The notes beneath the pieces were generated by a model. That model was not told the origin of the DNA and did no database searches. It saw only the letters and a list, made by a program, of their open reading frames with translations. Positions 22,547 to 33,690 of a stretch of 64,000 nucleotides of DNA are shown one piece after another (position 1 is the first letter of the stretch; the number at the start of each line of letters is the position of its first letter). The translations under genes were made by a program, and so were the position numbers. The DNA lies in NCBI GenBank assembly GCA_004764695.1, contig SMSO01000025.1:171102-235101 (forward strand), read 5' to 3'. Source of the DNA: Schizochytrium sp. TIO01. Taxonomy: Eukaryota > Sar > Bigyra > Thraustochytrida > Thraustochytriidae.

Positions 22547-25442
22547 ATGGTGAAACGCAAGCCCGAAAACATGACGCGAACGCGTGTCAGCACCGAGAGC
22601 GCCAGCTAAGAAGGGAACCAACGTGGCTCTGAAGAGGCAGAAGGTACAGGTTGCTGAAGCTGTGCCAAAGTTCATTCAGCAAGACTTGGGTGAAGATATT
22701 AATGTCGATGAAGACGATTCGCACTCTCGAAACATCGTGGCTGCGAAGTCTAGGTCGCAGAAGTACCTCTGTTCGGCGATAATTCTGGATCGAATTATCC
22801 CGTTTTTGATGGATCCTGACATCTCGGGACTTTGCAATGCATCCCCAGCTATCGCTGAAGCAATGGATCCTCTTTATTCAAGTACTGTGTTTCCGCACTC
22901 AGAAGCAATTTTTAACTTCATGAGGAGCGTCCAACGCCGCTGCACATATCCATTACGCCTTCCGCCGCCAGGTTTGACCCCGAAGAAATTTTATGACATC
23001 GTCAGTAATTCCAGTAAGTGCTGCCGATGCTCCCAGCCCCTTCCCAAGTCGATTTTGTACTCTAGTTCATCTACGTACTTCAAATTTTGCTATCTGTGCT
23101 CCTCAACAGAGCGGGGCGTCATATCTTCTTCAGAGGCGTTTTATCCTATGGAGCTTGATCAAGCAAAGCGCTTGGTTAAGGACCTTCGTGTACCAGAAGC
23201 TCTGTGCATCCGAGTAAACTATAAAACCTTACCCGAGAGAAAAACTGGGGGGAAAAGGTATTCAAAAGGCGTCACAGCATACCTTAAATTTGGTTTCGAC
23301 TGGATTCTGCGTGACAACCCGGGGCTTGCTACTAATGCCGCCAAAGAGCTTAATGATAATTTGTCTTGCTTTCCCTCAAGCTCTGTTTCAAAAGGTGAGC
23401 TACAGGCCGAGTCATCCCTCAAGTCGGTACTCTGCCTGACAGAGCTACCGACATGGATTAATGATCATTTTCTGATGGAGCAGCTTCGAAAAAAGAAGCT
23501 GGGAGTACGCAAAGAAGCAGACTTCATTCGCGACACATTCACCGCATCTTCTAATCTGTATACCTGGATACAGACGATATTTACAGGTTTACACAAACAG
23601 ACTAAGGAATTTGTCAACGTGAAAACTCTGATGGACGCTTCAATGAGTAAGAATCTACAAAAGTTGAAGGATGACTTTGTAACCAAAGCACATCACTGCA
23701 GTGATATGATGTATGCCCTCGAGACATGGGGAGAGTCCCCTACACGAGAATGGTTCTATGCTCTTGAGGATTGCCATCCTCGAGACATTCCTGATGTGAT
23801 TTATAAGCGCCTTCCAAATACCGATTCTCGTGCCGACTGGCTTCGAGAACATGCTGAAGATCTTGGAATGCCATCTGGTCTTCTTAACTATTTTTCAAAT
23901 AAAGCCAGCCCTCAGGACATTCGCCAGGACCTTTGCCTGAGTGATGCCGCGTGGCGGTGGGAGGGCCTGTCAGAACTTCTTAGTGACAAAGAGCAAGAGT
24001 TTGCGATGAAACATTATCAAACTCAACGTTGGGTTTTTGGTGTGAATCCAACTCTTCTGACGCGTAAGCAGGTTGCGCGGGCTCTCAATATCGCAATCAG
24101 TCTTCGAGAAGAAGTTGCTGAGTTTGATGAGCTTGCTGACATAGAGTTTGATTCCTGGGAAAGTGCTCAGAAGGCATTAAACAACGCACGTAAGAAACGA
24201 AGAATAAATGATAAGAAAGCAAAGATGCTTGAAGAAATGCCACCTGAAGTTCGAAGCTTCATGTGCGCGTTTTATAGTGAAGGATTCACCAGATCTACTT
24301 GGTATCCACGTAGGTTGATGGAGCATTATAATCAAGCTTCATCAATAGCTACCACCAAAGCTGTTATTAAAGCTGCAAGCGAAGGATATGAGCAACTGCA
24401 AAGTTTTATGCAATCTATTCCCGAAACCCACCATTCTGTCGCTCACCAGCTAGTAGAACATCAGTTACACAAGCCTTGTGGCATGAGAAAGCACAAAGTA
24501 GATTCATTTCTTGATGACTTACGCCAGTATCTGGAAGAACGAGAAGACACAGAGACGTATCCTGATATGTTAAAATCATTAATTCAAGAAATCTATCCCC
24601 GGGAACATCAACGCTTTCGCGTACATAAGGTCATCAGGAGGGTGTGTCACGCACTACAGCCCCATGTGGCCGAGATTGAAGTGCTTTTGCACAACCAGTC
24701 AGACCCTGTGAAGAAGCGTGTGATACGCGCAGCGTATTTCCTTCTATGCAATAATTCCTTTCCTTCTTATGTTGAACGTACAAGAAACAGAAATTTTTTT
24801 GATGACCTTCAGGAGGTGCTCAAATTAGCGACGTGGGAGGATCAATCGGCCCCGCTACCAGTCTGGGTTTCTCCGAAACTTCTTGCATTCTTCTTACAAA
24901 ATCTCTCCATAGATCCATATCAGGTGATATCTACTGTTGCGAAAGAAAAAGAGGCATACATGCAATTAGAAGGAGAGAACAAATCGATCAGCATGATTGA
25001 CGCGCGCTTCAACATATTTCTTCCAAGAGAGGCTCAAAAATGGTTTAAAACTCATGAACAAGTTCGTAAGCAGTTTCTTTCTCAATTGCATCTCCAAGAA
25101 CGCATGTGGGAATCTTCCAGCTCATCCGCTCGCAAAGGGCTTCCTGAAATCTGTATTAAACGGCTTCAAAAGATAGCTGATACGCACTGGCGCGGATATT
25201 TTGAAGCGATTGATCAACTGAATCTAGAGTTAACAGCAGTATCAGTTAGGGACTGGGCGCAACTGGATTCGAGTGAGCACAAGAGCGAGCTTTTAACGCC
25301 TGACATTAAAACACTTCTTCTTGATGGGTATTTTGACCTCGCTGCTCGCCGGCTTGGGTTTTATTTTCCTAGGTCAGAGCTTGCGAGAAGAAATAAAGAG
25401 TGGTGTAACTATACAGATCTCAAGATAGTCAATGTTTTGTAA
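22547..25442 (+). CDS. F-box-like / XPA-like zinc protein, paralogue A
   Basis: About 965 aa. The ATG at 22547 is chosen because MVKRKPENMT aligns with the starts of paralogues C (MAKRRPESTT) and E (MTKHTPKSTT). The frame then needs one skipped base at 22,575-22,609 to enter the long open frame, which has no ATG before its F-box-like part. Domains in order: basic N-terminus (KRQKV); F-box-like pair (ILDRIIPFLMDPDISGLCNASP, about 22,770-22,890); zinc module KCCRC...CYLC (23,019-23,100); an XPA-like stretch with AKRLVKDL then AYLKFGFDWILRD; a long helical middle; and the most conserved C-terminus (THWRGYFEA, TPDI, GYFDLAARRLGFY). F-box proteins usually recruit substrates to SCF ubiquitin ligases, and XPA binds damaged DNA; both assignments are by eye. 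It is first of a cluster of copies. Confidence 0.75.
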
Positions 25443-27105
25443 ATCGAAGGTCGTCTGAGTGGATCTTATTGTGTGTGGAGTATCCGAGAGTTTATTTATT
25501 TGCTCTGTCTGAAGTTCATTGCTTCTTCTCTCACTTTTTTCTCTTCATTCCCTTCATAGTGAGTAAATAACTTTTCAATCAAAAATTATACTACCTTCTA
25601 TATACTACCGCTCAAATAAACCTTTCCAAAACTTACATTTCCCGCGGTCACGTGGGGCTGAGGCCCAATCGCGGGTTGTAAGGATACATCGCGACTCAGT
25701 AACATTTAAAAATCATGTCCTTGGAGTAGCGCAAGGTGATGCCTCTAGTGGCGTGGAAATCACGATCAGCTAAGTCTTTGCACTTGGAAAACCTTAGATG
25801 TTCCGAGCTTATGGTGGATGGCACCACAGTCCTTGCATGTTTTTGAAGTGTAATCTCTCAGCAAATAACACATTTACATCACTGGCTGGGGGAAAGCTCG
25901 GCTTTGTGACTGAGCGCTTGACAGAAGCTGAAATGACCCCGACGACATCATTCGAACTGTCTTGCTTTGATCCATCTTGTGAACTCGTTGATCGTCGGGA
26001 GGTTTCCAATTTAGGCAAAACAATACTGCGATAGTATTTCCAGATTCAAAGTGCAAGCTTGTAGTGAGTCTCGGTAGTCTTGTTCTTGATCTCGAGTAGT
26101 GTGTGGAGGTATGCGCGTCTTCAGGCAGTTTTACCTTTTTACTTTTCGAGCCAGTCTTCTTTACATGCACTCAACATCGCCACTTGCATATATGTGGTTG
26201 CCTCCGGGGGCGCGCCCGAATGACACTTGCTGAGACGCTAAGCTTCTGGTTGAAGTACTTTGCTGGCTTGTTTAGAAGGACTGCTTCACTTGTAGTCTTC
26301 AGAAGTTGGTGGTTCCTTAGCCATGCCATTTTCTTACCTCCCCTTCACTTCTTTACAAAGACCTAAATGATATATCATTTAATTAGTTGAAACAGACACT
26401 AAGTACCCATGTATCTGAAGCGCCTGAAGTACGAGCAATTATTAAATAATATGAAAGGGGCGCCTTAATGTGAATCACTTTTATTTTAAAATGTGTAGCT
26501 AGTACTTGCTTACTATTCTCATAGTATTAAAGGAACAGATTTAGCCACTCTCTGACTTTGAGACAAGCACCTCAGTCAACCATAACACATTAAATCCCAA
26601 TTCGTCCATAAACTAAGAGTACTCTACATGGTTCTCAAACGAAGTTATATGTAATTGGACGACGTTCACGAAGTTTTGTAGGGGTTATCGAACACATCGC
26701 GAACTCATGTTTGTATGGGACTGTTTATTAATTGTGCTAGTTTTTGGTTTGTTCTTTTACCGTGAAAGTGACAGAAATAAAGGTACGTGAATGATGGCGA
26801 GATCCCTTTCTCCTATCATAAATCATTTTCACTCTATCTATTTATCTATCCAAATAACATTGAAAAACTAAATTAAAAAATCCTAAGTTAAAACAAGAGA
26901 AAAGTTGTAGGTAAGTAACTAGAATAAGTACCTACTTTCGGGAGAAGAAGAAATAAGAAAAAATCTGCTACACGATAGCACTCACAACTTTGAAAGGCCA
27001 ACCTTAAAGCATTTGTTCTAATTCTACAGCGAATTGTAGAGTCTAGGATATTGTTTAGAGGAGAAGCGATACTCATTTGACAGTGGGATACATCAATGAG
27101 AAAAT
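25443..27105. other. Intergenic region, no gene recognised
   Basis: About 1.7 kb of mixed sequence between paralogues A and B. Several short open frames occur on both strands (for instance at 25,798-26,366), but they overlap, lack recognisable motifs and do not match the neighbouring family. An AACTTTGAAAG motif lies at about 26,991. Confidence 0.4.
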
Positions 27106-27165
27106 GGTTCCTGTCAAACTGAATTGATTTCTTTTCATCGAGCGAGGGTTTCGTTTGCTGATACT
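27106..27165 (+). promoter_or_regulatory. Upstream block of rearranged paralogue B
   Basis: Copy of the block found before paralogues A and C, in plus orientation. It indicates that copy B was originally read on the plus strand, although its N-terminal part now lies on the minus strand. Confidence 0.4.
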
Positions 27166-27221
27166 GAACTTGAATTCCAATCTCTCGGAAGATATGTTTA
27201 TTTAAAAGCATACACACTTAA

Positions 27222-27812
27222 CTATCTCCAGTAAATAATTATGCAATAGTAATAACACGAAGGAAGGTTTGTTTTACCAGTTGATGATACACCTATGGGT
27301 TTACGATTGATTTGAATTTCGAGAGGTCCTGGTATATTGATGCCCTGGATCAAATGGTTTGTTTGAGCAACAGGTATTGGTTGAAAAAGCTCTTTGGTGG
27401 ATTTATTCTGCCAGTCTATCATAGAGCATGGTTCGCAGAAGTCGAACCACGCAGTGGACGAATCGAAGCGCCGAGTATAGCTTCCATGCAATCCTATCGC
27501 GGCGCAAGAAATGGGTTGAGAACAACGACAACACTTATCAGGATTGGAGATGATCTCATGAGATTGCCATGATGTTAGACTTGCTGGTGGAAGACGCAAT
27601 GGATAAGGGAACGATTGCATCGCTTTCATGAAGTGGAAAACCGCATCCGAGTGCGGAAACACAGTACTCGAATAAAGAGGCTTCATCGTTTCAGCAATGA
27701 GTGGGGATGCATTGTAAAGTCTGGAGATGTCTTGATCTGTCAGGAAAGGAATGATTGGTTCTAGCAGCACCTCAGAGAAGTAGCACCTGCGTTGGGAATT
27801 GGGCGTTTCGTA
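27222..27812 (-). pseudogene. Inverted N-terminal fragment of paralogue B
   Basis: Read on the minus strand, this holds the family N-terminus: the F-box-like segment (EPIIPFLTDQDISRLYNASP), the zinc module KCCRCSQP...FCEPC, and the first part of the XPA-like region, ending at IQINRKPIGVSSTGK before unrelated sequence and a stop. Homology extends upstream to about 27,812 (ETPNSQRRCYFSE, matching the copy at 34.5 kb). There is no ATG in the usual place. It faces away from the C-terminal fragment of the same copy, which begins only about 25 bases further right on the plus strand. Confidence 0.75.
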
Positions 27813-27834
27813 AGTTATGTCTCGAGATAGTGCG

Positions 27835-28508
27835 GTACTCTGGATATGACATTTCTGGATACGATGCAGGAAGTATTAAAACTAGCAAAGTGGGAGGATC
27901 AATCAGCCATACTACCAGTCTGGCTTTCTCCAAAGCTTTTGGAGTTGTTCTTGCAGAAACTCTCCACAGATCCAGATCAAGCAACCAATGATCTCGTAAA
28001 CGAGGAACGCGCCTGGGCAGAATCACAAACAACGTGTAATACATCGAGCGTGATTGATCCACGCTTTAATCTGGTTCGACCGTCAGATGTCCGGAGGTGG
28101 TTTCAAGCTCAAGAAGGAATTCGCGAATGCTTCCTCAATAAAGTACGCCGTGAACGACGTTGGTGGGAATCCGATGAGCCATCCGCTCGCAAGGGGCTAC
28201 CTGAAAATTGTATTAAACGGATTCAAAAGATAGCAGAAACACACTGGCGTGGATACTTTGAAGCGTTTGAGCAACTTCAGTTGGAATGTGATGCGGTTTT
28301 TGTCATTGACTGGGTGCAATTGATGTCGTCGAAGGATTGGATGGCCCAGTCTTTGACACCTGATATTCATCAGCTTATTCAAGATGGATATTTTGACTTG
28401 GCTGCTCGCCGACTTGGGTTTTACCTCCGTAGCTCATACCTTCGAGCTAGGAAGACAGACTGGTGGTATATTGTTTTGGATGAGGATTCTTTAGAATATA
28501 TCTATTAA
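27835..28508 (+). pseudogene. C-terminal fragment of paralogue B
   Basis: About 220 aa equal to the last quarter of the family: MQEVLKLAKWEDQSA, then KGLPENCIKRIQKIAETHWR, SLTPDIHQLIQDGYFDLAA and the end. The reading frame is fully open, so either the break is recent or this truncated product is still used. The middle (about 500 residues) is absent. A start such as the ATG at 27,846 is possible but not homologous to the family start. With the inverted N-terminal piece next to it, this is best explained as one plus-strand gene that lost its middle and had its 5' part flipped. Confidence 0.7.
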
Positions 28509-29511
28509 TTTCTTTTGTGGTCAAGCATGTGTTAAAATTAGCTCCTGTATTAAACTTCTCTACTTCCACAGTAATTAATATAATCATATTATGTATATGT
28601 ATATATATTTATAAAAATGTAAATTATCATATGATAATGAATAACTCGGGGTGCGGGCGGTTGAAAATCAATAAAGTTGAATATAACAAATACAAAACTA
28701 GTCGTCGAAGTTCGGGTGTGCAAATAAGGATGGCAGTGTACCGATTCACTTTCTTCTACTGTTACAAAGGCACTGGAAACCATAAGATTTACAAGGTACT
28801 GGTACTCCATACAGAAATTAACTGGCTTTACATTTTTCCACTTCCATTGGTACGGAATCAAAAACTACTCTCGTTCCTTTATATTTTCTTCTTTTTCTTT
28901 CCCCCTTTTGTTTTATCTCTTAAACTGTGCACGTTCTCTTCCAATAGTAGCTTAGCTGCCAAATTGGTAGTGCTACCGAAGTAGAAGAAAACCTTTCGTT
29001 TGAGCGCTCGCAACTTTAAAAAGGTACCTACCTACCTAATAGTACTATAAAGGTAATCTAGTGTAAGATTCTTTTACTTCAACACCGAAATTAAAAGAAC
29101 AGCATGATATAAACCATATGATAGTGGTGTGCTAGGCTTATGCCCATGATATCAATCAAACTTGAAAGAAACTGTTTATTAGGAGCATAATTGGCTATGT
29201 TTCTCTTCTTTATGGAAGAGGAGGGTCAAGTCGTAACAAGCTTTCCATCGGTGAGGATCGTTAGCACAAATTCTACTTTATTATTGGGTTAAGTTCATGG
29301 CTCTTTTAAAATTTTAAAAATAAATTAATCTTAATCTTTTCGTCTTTCAAGCTTTTCTTTAAAACAATAGATAAATGAGATCAATAAAATGCACACTGCT
29401 AGCAACAACTTGACCTTTGAGCAAGCTGAGTACAGATCTTCAAGTTGGCGCAGGGGGTTGCAGAGGGTGCGATATAGGTAACGCTGACAGGTCGGCTACG
29501 TCGTCATAAAC
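28509..29511. other. Intergenic region, no gene recognised
   Basis: About 1 kb, strongly AT-rich near 28,570-28,640 and 29,300-29,380. One open frame of 155 codons (28,517-28,984) has a skewed Phe/Lys/Ile composition and no recognisable motif, so I treat it as chance. Confidence 0.4.
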
Positions 29512-29565
29512 GTAGCTCCTGTAGAACTGAATAGACGTATGGAGCGAGGGCTGTTTTCGCCCTGC
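29512..29565 (+). promoter_or_regulatory. Upstream block of paralogue C
   Basis: GTAGCTCCTGTAGAACTGAA followed by GAGCGAGGGCTGTTTTCGC, matching the blocks before copies A and B. It lies about 220 bases before the start codon of copy C. Confidence 0.4.
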
Positions 29566-29783
29566 TTGATTGCGTTCCGCCTGGGGAGGTAGGTAGTAGG
29601 TATCATCTACTATCTCATAGTCAAAGAGAGCTCTTTGTGCAGGCAGACCTGACGATCTACATCGCAAATACGAAAGTCGAATAGCGAGCGGTCCAAGCAG
29701 CCACAGTGAACTTCTCGAGGCCTCGTGGGAGACGCAGGGATTGACGGAAGGAGAGCCTGGCGGAAAGTCTGACTTGGATAAGT

Positions 29784-32567
29784 ATGGCGAAACGCAGACC
29801 CGAAAGCACCACGCAGCACATGCTACCGGCGAGAGCGGTCAGCAAGAAGGAACCAGACGGTGGCTCAAAGAGGCAGAAAGTCCGAGATGGCCAGAACATA
29901 GTGTCTGAAAGGCCCAGTTCGCCAAACATCGTCTTTTCGGTGATGATGCTGGAGTTACTGATTCCCTTTCTCATAGATAGAGACATATTGAAACTTCGCA
30001 AGGTGTCACCAGTCATTGCTGAGACAATGAAATCACTTTACTCGACTACTATTTTCCTGCACTCAGAAAAGGTTTTTGAATTTATGAAATTGATACAAAA
30101 GTTCTACTCGTGTCCTCTACGTCTTCCACCGCCAGGCCTAACACCGTGGAAATTTCACGAAATCATCACATACCCTGAGAAGTGTTGTCGCTGCTCACAG
30201 CCCACTCTTAAAGAGTCTCGCTCTACGTCTAGAGAATCTGGTTTTTTTAATTTCTGCACTATGTGCTCTATGAAAGACTGGAACCTTATATCTGCTGCAG
30301 AGGTTTTTCAACCCATGGAGACTACTCGTGCACATGGATTGCTCCAGGGTTTCAAGGTGCCAGAACCTCTCCGTATTCGAATCAATCGTGAATCCATGGG
30401 TATATCAAAAGCCGGGAAAATAAAGTTGTCATCAGGGAAGGCAGCCTACTTTAAATTTGGTATCGACTGGATTCTTCGTGATAACCCAAGCCTTGCTGAT
30501 AATGCAAAAGAAAGAAGTGAAGCCGTCTCGACTTACTCTTTCACGGACTCTGTTTCGCCACAGGCCAGGGCATCCCTCAAGTCAGTACTCTCGCTCGCAG
30601 AGCTGCCAGCGTGGGTTGACAATCATTTTCTGATGGAGCAACTTTCAATGAAGAAGCTTAAAGTAGGCAAAGATGCAGATTTTATCCGGGAAGCCTTCAA
30701 CGCATCCTCTGCTTTATATGCTTGGGTGCAGACGGCTCTTGCAAACTTGCACAAGCAGACCGAGAAATTCGTCGATGTGAAAACTTTATTAGACGCTTCA
30801 ATGGGCAAAAATCTACAACAGCTGAAGGACAACTTTGTAGCCAAAGCACTTTGCTATAGCAATATACTATTTGCGCTTGAGAAATGGGGAGAACCACTTA
30901 ATTCAGAGCTTTTGTACGATCTTGAGAATCGCCACCTACAGAATATACCTGATGTTATTTTTCAAAAGCTTCCAGATATGGACACTCGTGCTGTATGGCT
31001 TCGCCAGCATGCTGCAGAGCTGGATATGCCGTCTGACCTCCTCAACTACTTCTCAAGGACGGCTGCTTCTGATATCATGTCCCATGAACTTTGTTTGGCT
31101 GATGCTTCATGGCGATGGAAAGGCCTGTCAGAGCTTCTTGGTGAGGAGGAGCGAAAATCAGCGATGAAGCATTATCCAACTCAACGTTGGATCTTTGGTT
31201 TGAATCCACATAGCCAGAAGCGTCATCAAGTTGCGATGGTGCTTAGGCGAGAAATGGCTCTTGTTAAAGAACTTGCTGAATTTGACGAGCTTGCTTACAT
31301 GAAATTTGAGACAAGGAAAGAGGCTGAGGCAGCTCTAGAAAATGCACGATGCCAACGAAAAATTGGTGATGCGAAATCAAAGCTGCTTGACGAATTACCA
31401 CCTGAAGTTCGTATAATTATGAATAGAGTGTATTTCGGTTCGCAGAGTCCTTTTGCTCGCCAGACCTATATGATGACATTTAAGGAATCTTCGTCCGTAA
31501 CACTTGCAAAGGCTATTATCAATACTGCAAGGCGAGACTATGAGCAATTTCGAGCGTTACTACAATCTCTTACCAAATCAGATAGTCTGGTTGCCGAATC
31601 GTTGGTTAAAAATACTTTACTAGGAGGAAACTTTTACAAACCAACAATGGAATCCGTGTTAAAGAGTGTAGAGGATTACTTAAAGTCTCAAAAATACTCT
31701 TGGTGTTCGTCTCCTGAGATCATGCAAGCAATCATTCAAGATGTCTACCCCGACGAGTATCAACGTTTTGTGAATAGATATAGGATAAGCTCTTCATGCA
31801 AGGCGCTGAACTGCAATCTAACCAGCATTAGTACTCTTTTGCAAAACCAACCAGAATTTATACAGAGCCGAATTAGACGTGCCGCGTACTATGCCTTATA
31901 TCAGTACTTTGAGAGGCCTTCTCAAATCTCTTGGGATTTCATGAGTGAGGTAATAAAGGTAGCCCAGTGGGAGAACAAATCTCTCCCACGGCCAGATTGG
32001 GTTTCTCCGAAACTTTTGGCAACCCTTTCGAGGAAAGTATGTGATGCGCCACAATATGCGGCTTGTTTTCTTGCGAATGAGCAAAACGCATATACGGAAT
32101 TAAAAGCAGCAGGTAAGGAAGTTGGCATGATAGACGCACGCTTCAATGTAGTACTTCCCACCGATGCCCAGAAATGGTTCAAAGCTCATGATCATGCTCG
32201 TTCTAAATTTCTCTCTCAGTTGCGCGCTGAAGAACGTAAGTGGAAATACTCCAGGCGATCTGTTCGCAATGGTCTGCCTCCAAGTTGCATTCAACGTCTT
32301 AAAACGTTAGGTGAAATGCATTGGCGCGGATACTTTGAAGCAATCGATCAACTAGAGTTGGAATCCAAAGCGGTTTCAATCATGGGCTGGGTAGAGCGTG
32401 AGTCAAAGGAATGCAAGAGTCGGTCTATGACGCCCGACATTCAAAATCTTATCGCCGATGGGTATTTTGACCTCGCTGCTCGTCGACTTGGGTTTTATGT
32501 TCCTAGTTCATCGCATATAGCGAAAACGAAAAACTGGGATGACTCATACTATAGGGGTATTCACTGA
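29784..32567 (+). CDS. F-box-like / XPA-like zinc protein, paralogue C (intact)
   Basis: A full-length 927-residue member without any frame break, so it is the best reference for the family. The ATG at 29784 begins MAKRRPESTTQHM. The F-box-like pair reads LELLIPFLIDRDILKLRKVSP. The zinc module is KCCRCSQP...FCTMC, spacing C-x2-C-x20-C-x2-C. It is followed by WNLISAAEVFQP, PLRIRINRESMG and AYFKFGIDWILRDNP; XPA has the same order (zinc ribbon, LITKTEAK, FIVKKNP, MKLYLK...W). The helical middle carries WRWKGLSELL and TQRWIFGLNP blocks present in all copies. The C-terminus has MHWRGYFEAIDQL and GYFDLAARRLGFY. Functional assignment is inference: a nuclear substrate adaptor or DNA-binding factor would fit. 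The conserved frame suggests selection on protein. Confidence 0.8.
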   Translation: MAKRRPESTTQHMLPARAVSKKEPDGGSKRQKVRDGQNIVSERPSSPNIVFSVMMLELLIPFLIDRDILKLRKVSPVIAETMKSLYSTTIFLHSEKVFEFMKLIQKFYSCPLRLPPPGLTPWKFHEIITYPEKCCRCSQPTLKESRSTSRESGFFNFCTMCSMKDWNLISAAEVFQPMETTRAHGLLQGFKVPEPLRIRINRESMGISKAGKIKLSSGKAAYFKFGIDWILRDNPSLADNAKERSEAVSTYSFTDSVSPQARASLKSVLSLAELPAWVDNHFLMEQLSMKKLKVGKDADFIREAFNASSALYAWVQTALANLHKQTEKFVDVKTLLDASMGKNLQQLKDNFVAKALCYSNILFALEKWGEPLNSELLYDLENRHLQNIPDVIFQKLPDMDTRAVWLRQHAAELDMPSDLLNYFSRTAASDIMSHELCLADASWRWKGLSELLGEEERKSAMKHYPTQRWIFGLNPHSQKRHQVAMVLRREMALVKELAEFDELAYMKFETRKEAEAALENARCQRKIGDAKSKLLDELPPEVRIIMNRVYFGSQSPFARQTYMMTFKESSSVTLAKAIINTARRDYEQFRALLQSLTKSDSLVAESLVKNTLLGGNFYKPTMESVLKSVEDYLKSQKYSWCSSPEIMQAIIQDVYPDEYQRFVNRYRISSSCKALNCNLTSISTLLQNQPEFIQSRIRRAAYYALYQYFERPSQISWDFMSEVIKVAQWENKSLPRPDWVSPKLLATLSRKVCDAPQYAACFLANEQNAYTELKAAGKEVGMIDARFNVVLPTDAQKWFKAHDHARSKFLSQLRAEERKWKYSRRSVRNGLPPSCIQRLKTLGEMHWRGYFEAIDQLELESKAVSIMGWVERESKECKSRSMTPDIQNLIADGYFDLAARRLGFYVPSSSHIAKTKNWDDSYYRGIH

Positions 32568-32894
32568 ATTCTCCAGCATGTGTTCAAAGTATCACCTTGA
32601 TTCATGTCTGTTGATAATAATTTTAAAATATTACTGCCCCAAACCGGATTTGATTTTTCTTTGTACTTAAAAAAAATTAGAAATCAACCTAGTCAGGATT
32701 CGAAAAATAGGACAACAGTTCTGTTTTATATCGTAAGCTACTATTGCAGATTAGCCTATGCTGTGAAGCGTGGAGAGGTAGTCTGACAAGGATGACGAAC
32801 TCAGGAGAAAGAGAAAGAGAAAGAGGATGATATATTAATTATCGGGGTTTCGGGTCTGCATACAGGTAGGGCTTAATGTGACAGGAGAGCTTGA

Positions 32895-32928
32895 TTAGGT
32901 TAGGTTAGGTTAGGTTAGGTTAGGTTAG
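32895..32928 (+). repeat. (TTAGG)n tract, about seven units
   Basis: Perfect tandem TTAGG repeat of 34 bases inside an intergenic region. The unit equals the arthropod telomere repeat and is close to TTAGGG, but the tract is short and interstitial. Confidence 0.9.
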
Positions 32929-33612
32929 ACAGTAGCTGTATATTACTTCAATAGCTACATACGTAAGGTCAGCAGGATTTGTTAAGACCAAGCTTAATTT
33001 CACCGTCATCATGCTCAATTATCATCATCTCTAGGTCTGCATCGGTGAGGATCCTATCCACATCATGTGCCTGCTGCTTTCCTTCTGTAATTTAATCTTG
33101 CTGATACAAAGTAACCGACCTGCTCGTGCACCTTTCGTTTAGGATCTCAGTGAAGACCGCATTCTCTCGTGAATCATACTGGAATCATGATGCTAGGTGC
33201 TTATGGTCTTTCTATTAGAAAAACGGTGCTTAGAGATAAGACATTTGGCTGAAGTCTTTTAACTGTCCTCAACGCTATTTCAAAACAATTCAACACAGTC
33301 TATTTAATTTAATCATTCACTCACGATTATATCACAGCTGTTGTAATTCAGATTGAGGTTACGTAGATTTTGTTTCGTATTCTCGTAGTTGGGCTGGTTG
33401 GTACATTGTTCGAAATAAAAAGCTCAAGTAGGCCTGCGTTCAATTCTTTCCTCTGAGCTAAAATCTAAACAAAAAGCAAAGCGCATCTGGATCGAGAATT
33501 CGAGTTTCACTTTCAGTGTAGTAATAGTGTAGCACGAATAATCCATCGCCTCAGGTTCTGATTTGATAGAATATGAGAAAGCTTCAGACTCAATGAAACA
33601 GTGATTCTAAGT

Positions 33613-33683
33613 GCGTTAGTGGTTTAGTGGTAAAATAGCTGTTTGCCATGCGGCTGCCCCGGGTTCGATTCCCGGCTGACGCT
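33613..33683 (+). tRNA. tRNA-Gly (anticodon GCC), second copy
   Basis: A 71-base cloverleaf that differs from the copy at 21,929-21,999 by a single base in the acceptor stem: GCGTTAG instead of GCGTCAG, giving one G-U pair. All other stems, the A box, B box and anticodon GCC are the same. It is in opposite orientation to the first copy, about 11.6 kb away, and the two copies bracket paralogues A, B and C. Confidence 0.95.
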
Positions 33684-33685
33684 TC

Positions 33686-33690
33686 TTTTT
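33686..33690 (+). terminator. Pol III terminator of second tRNA-Gly
   Basis: TTTTT starts two bases after the tRNA 3' end, with a second T5 run shortly after. Confidence 0.75.
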
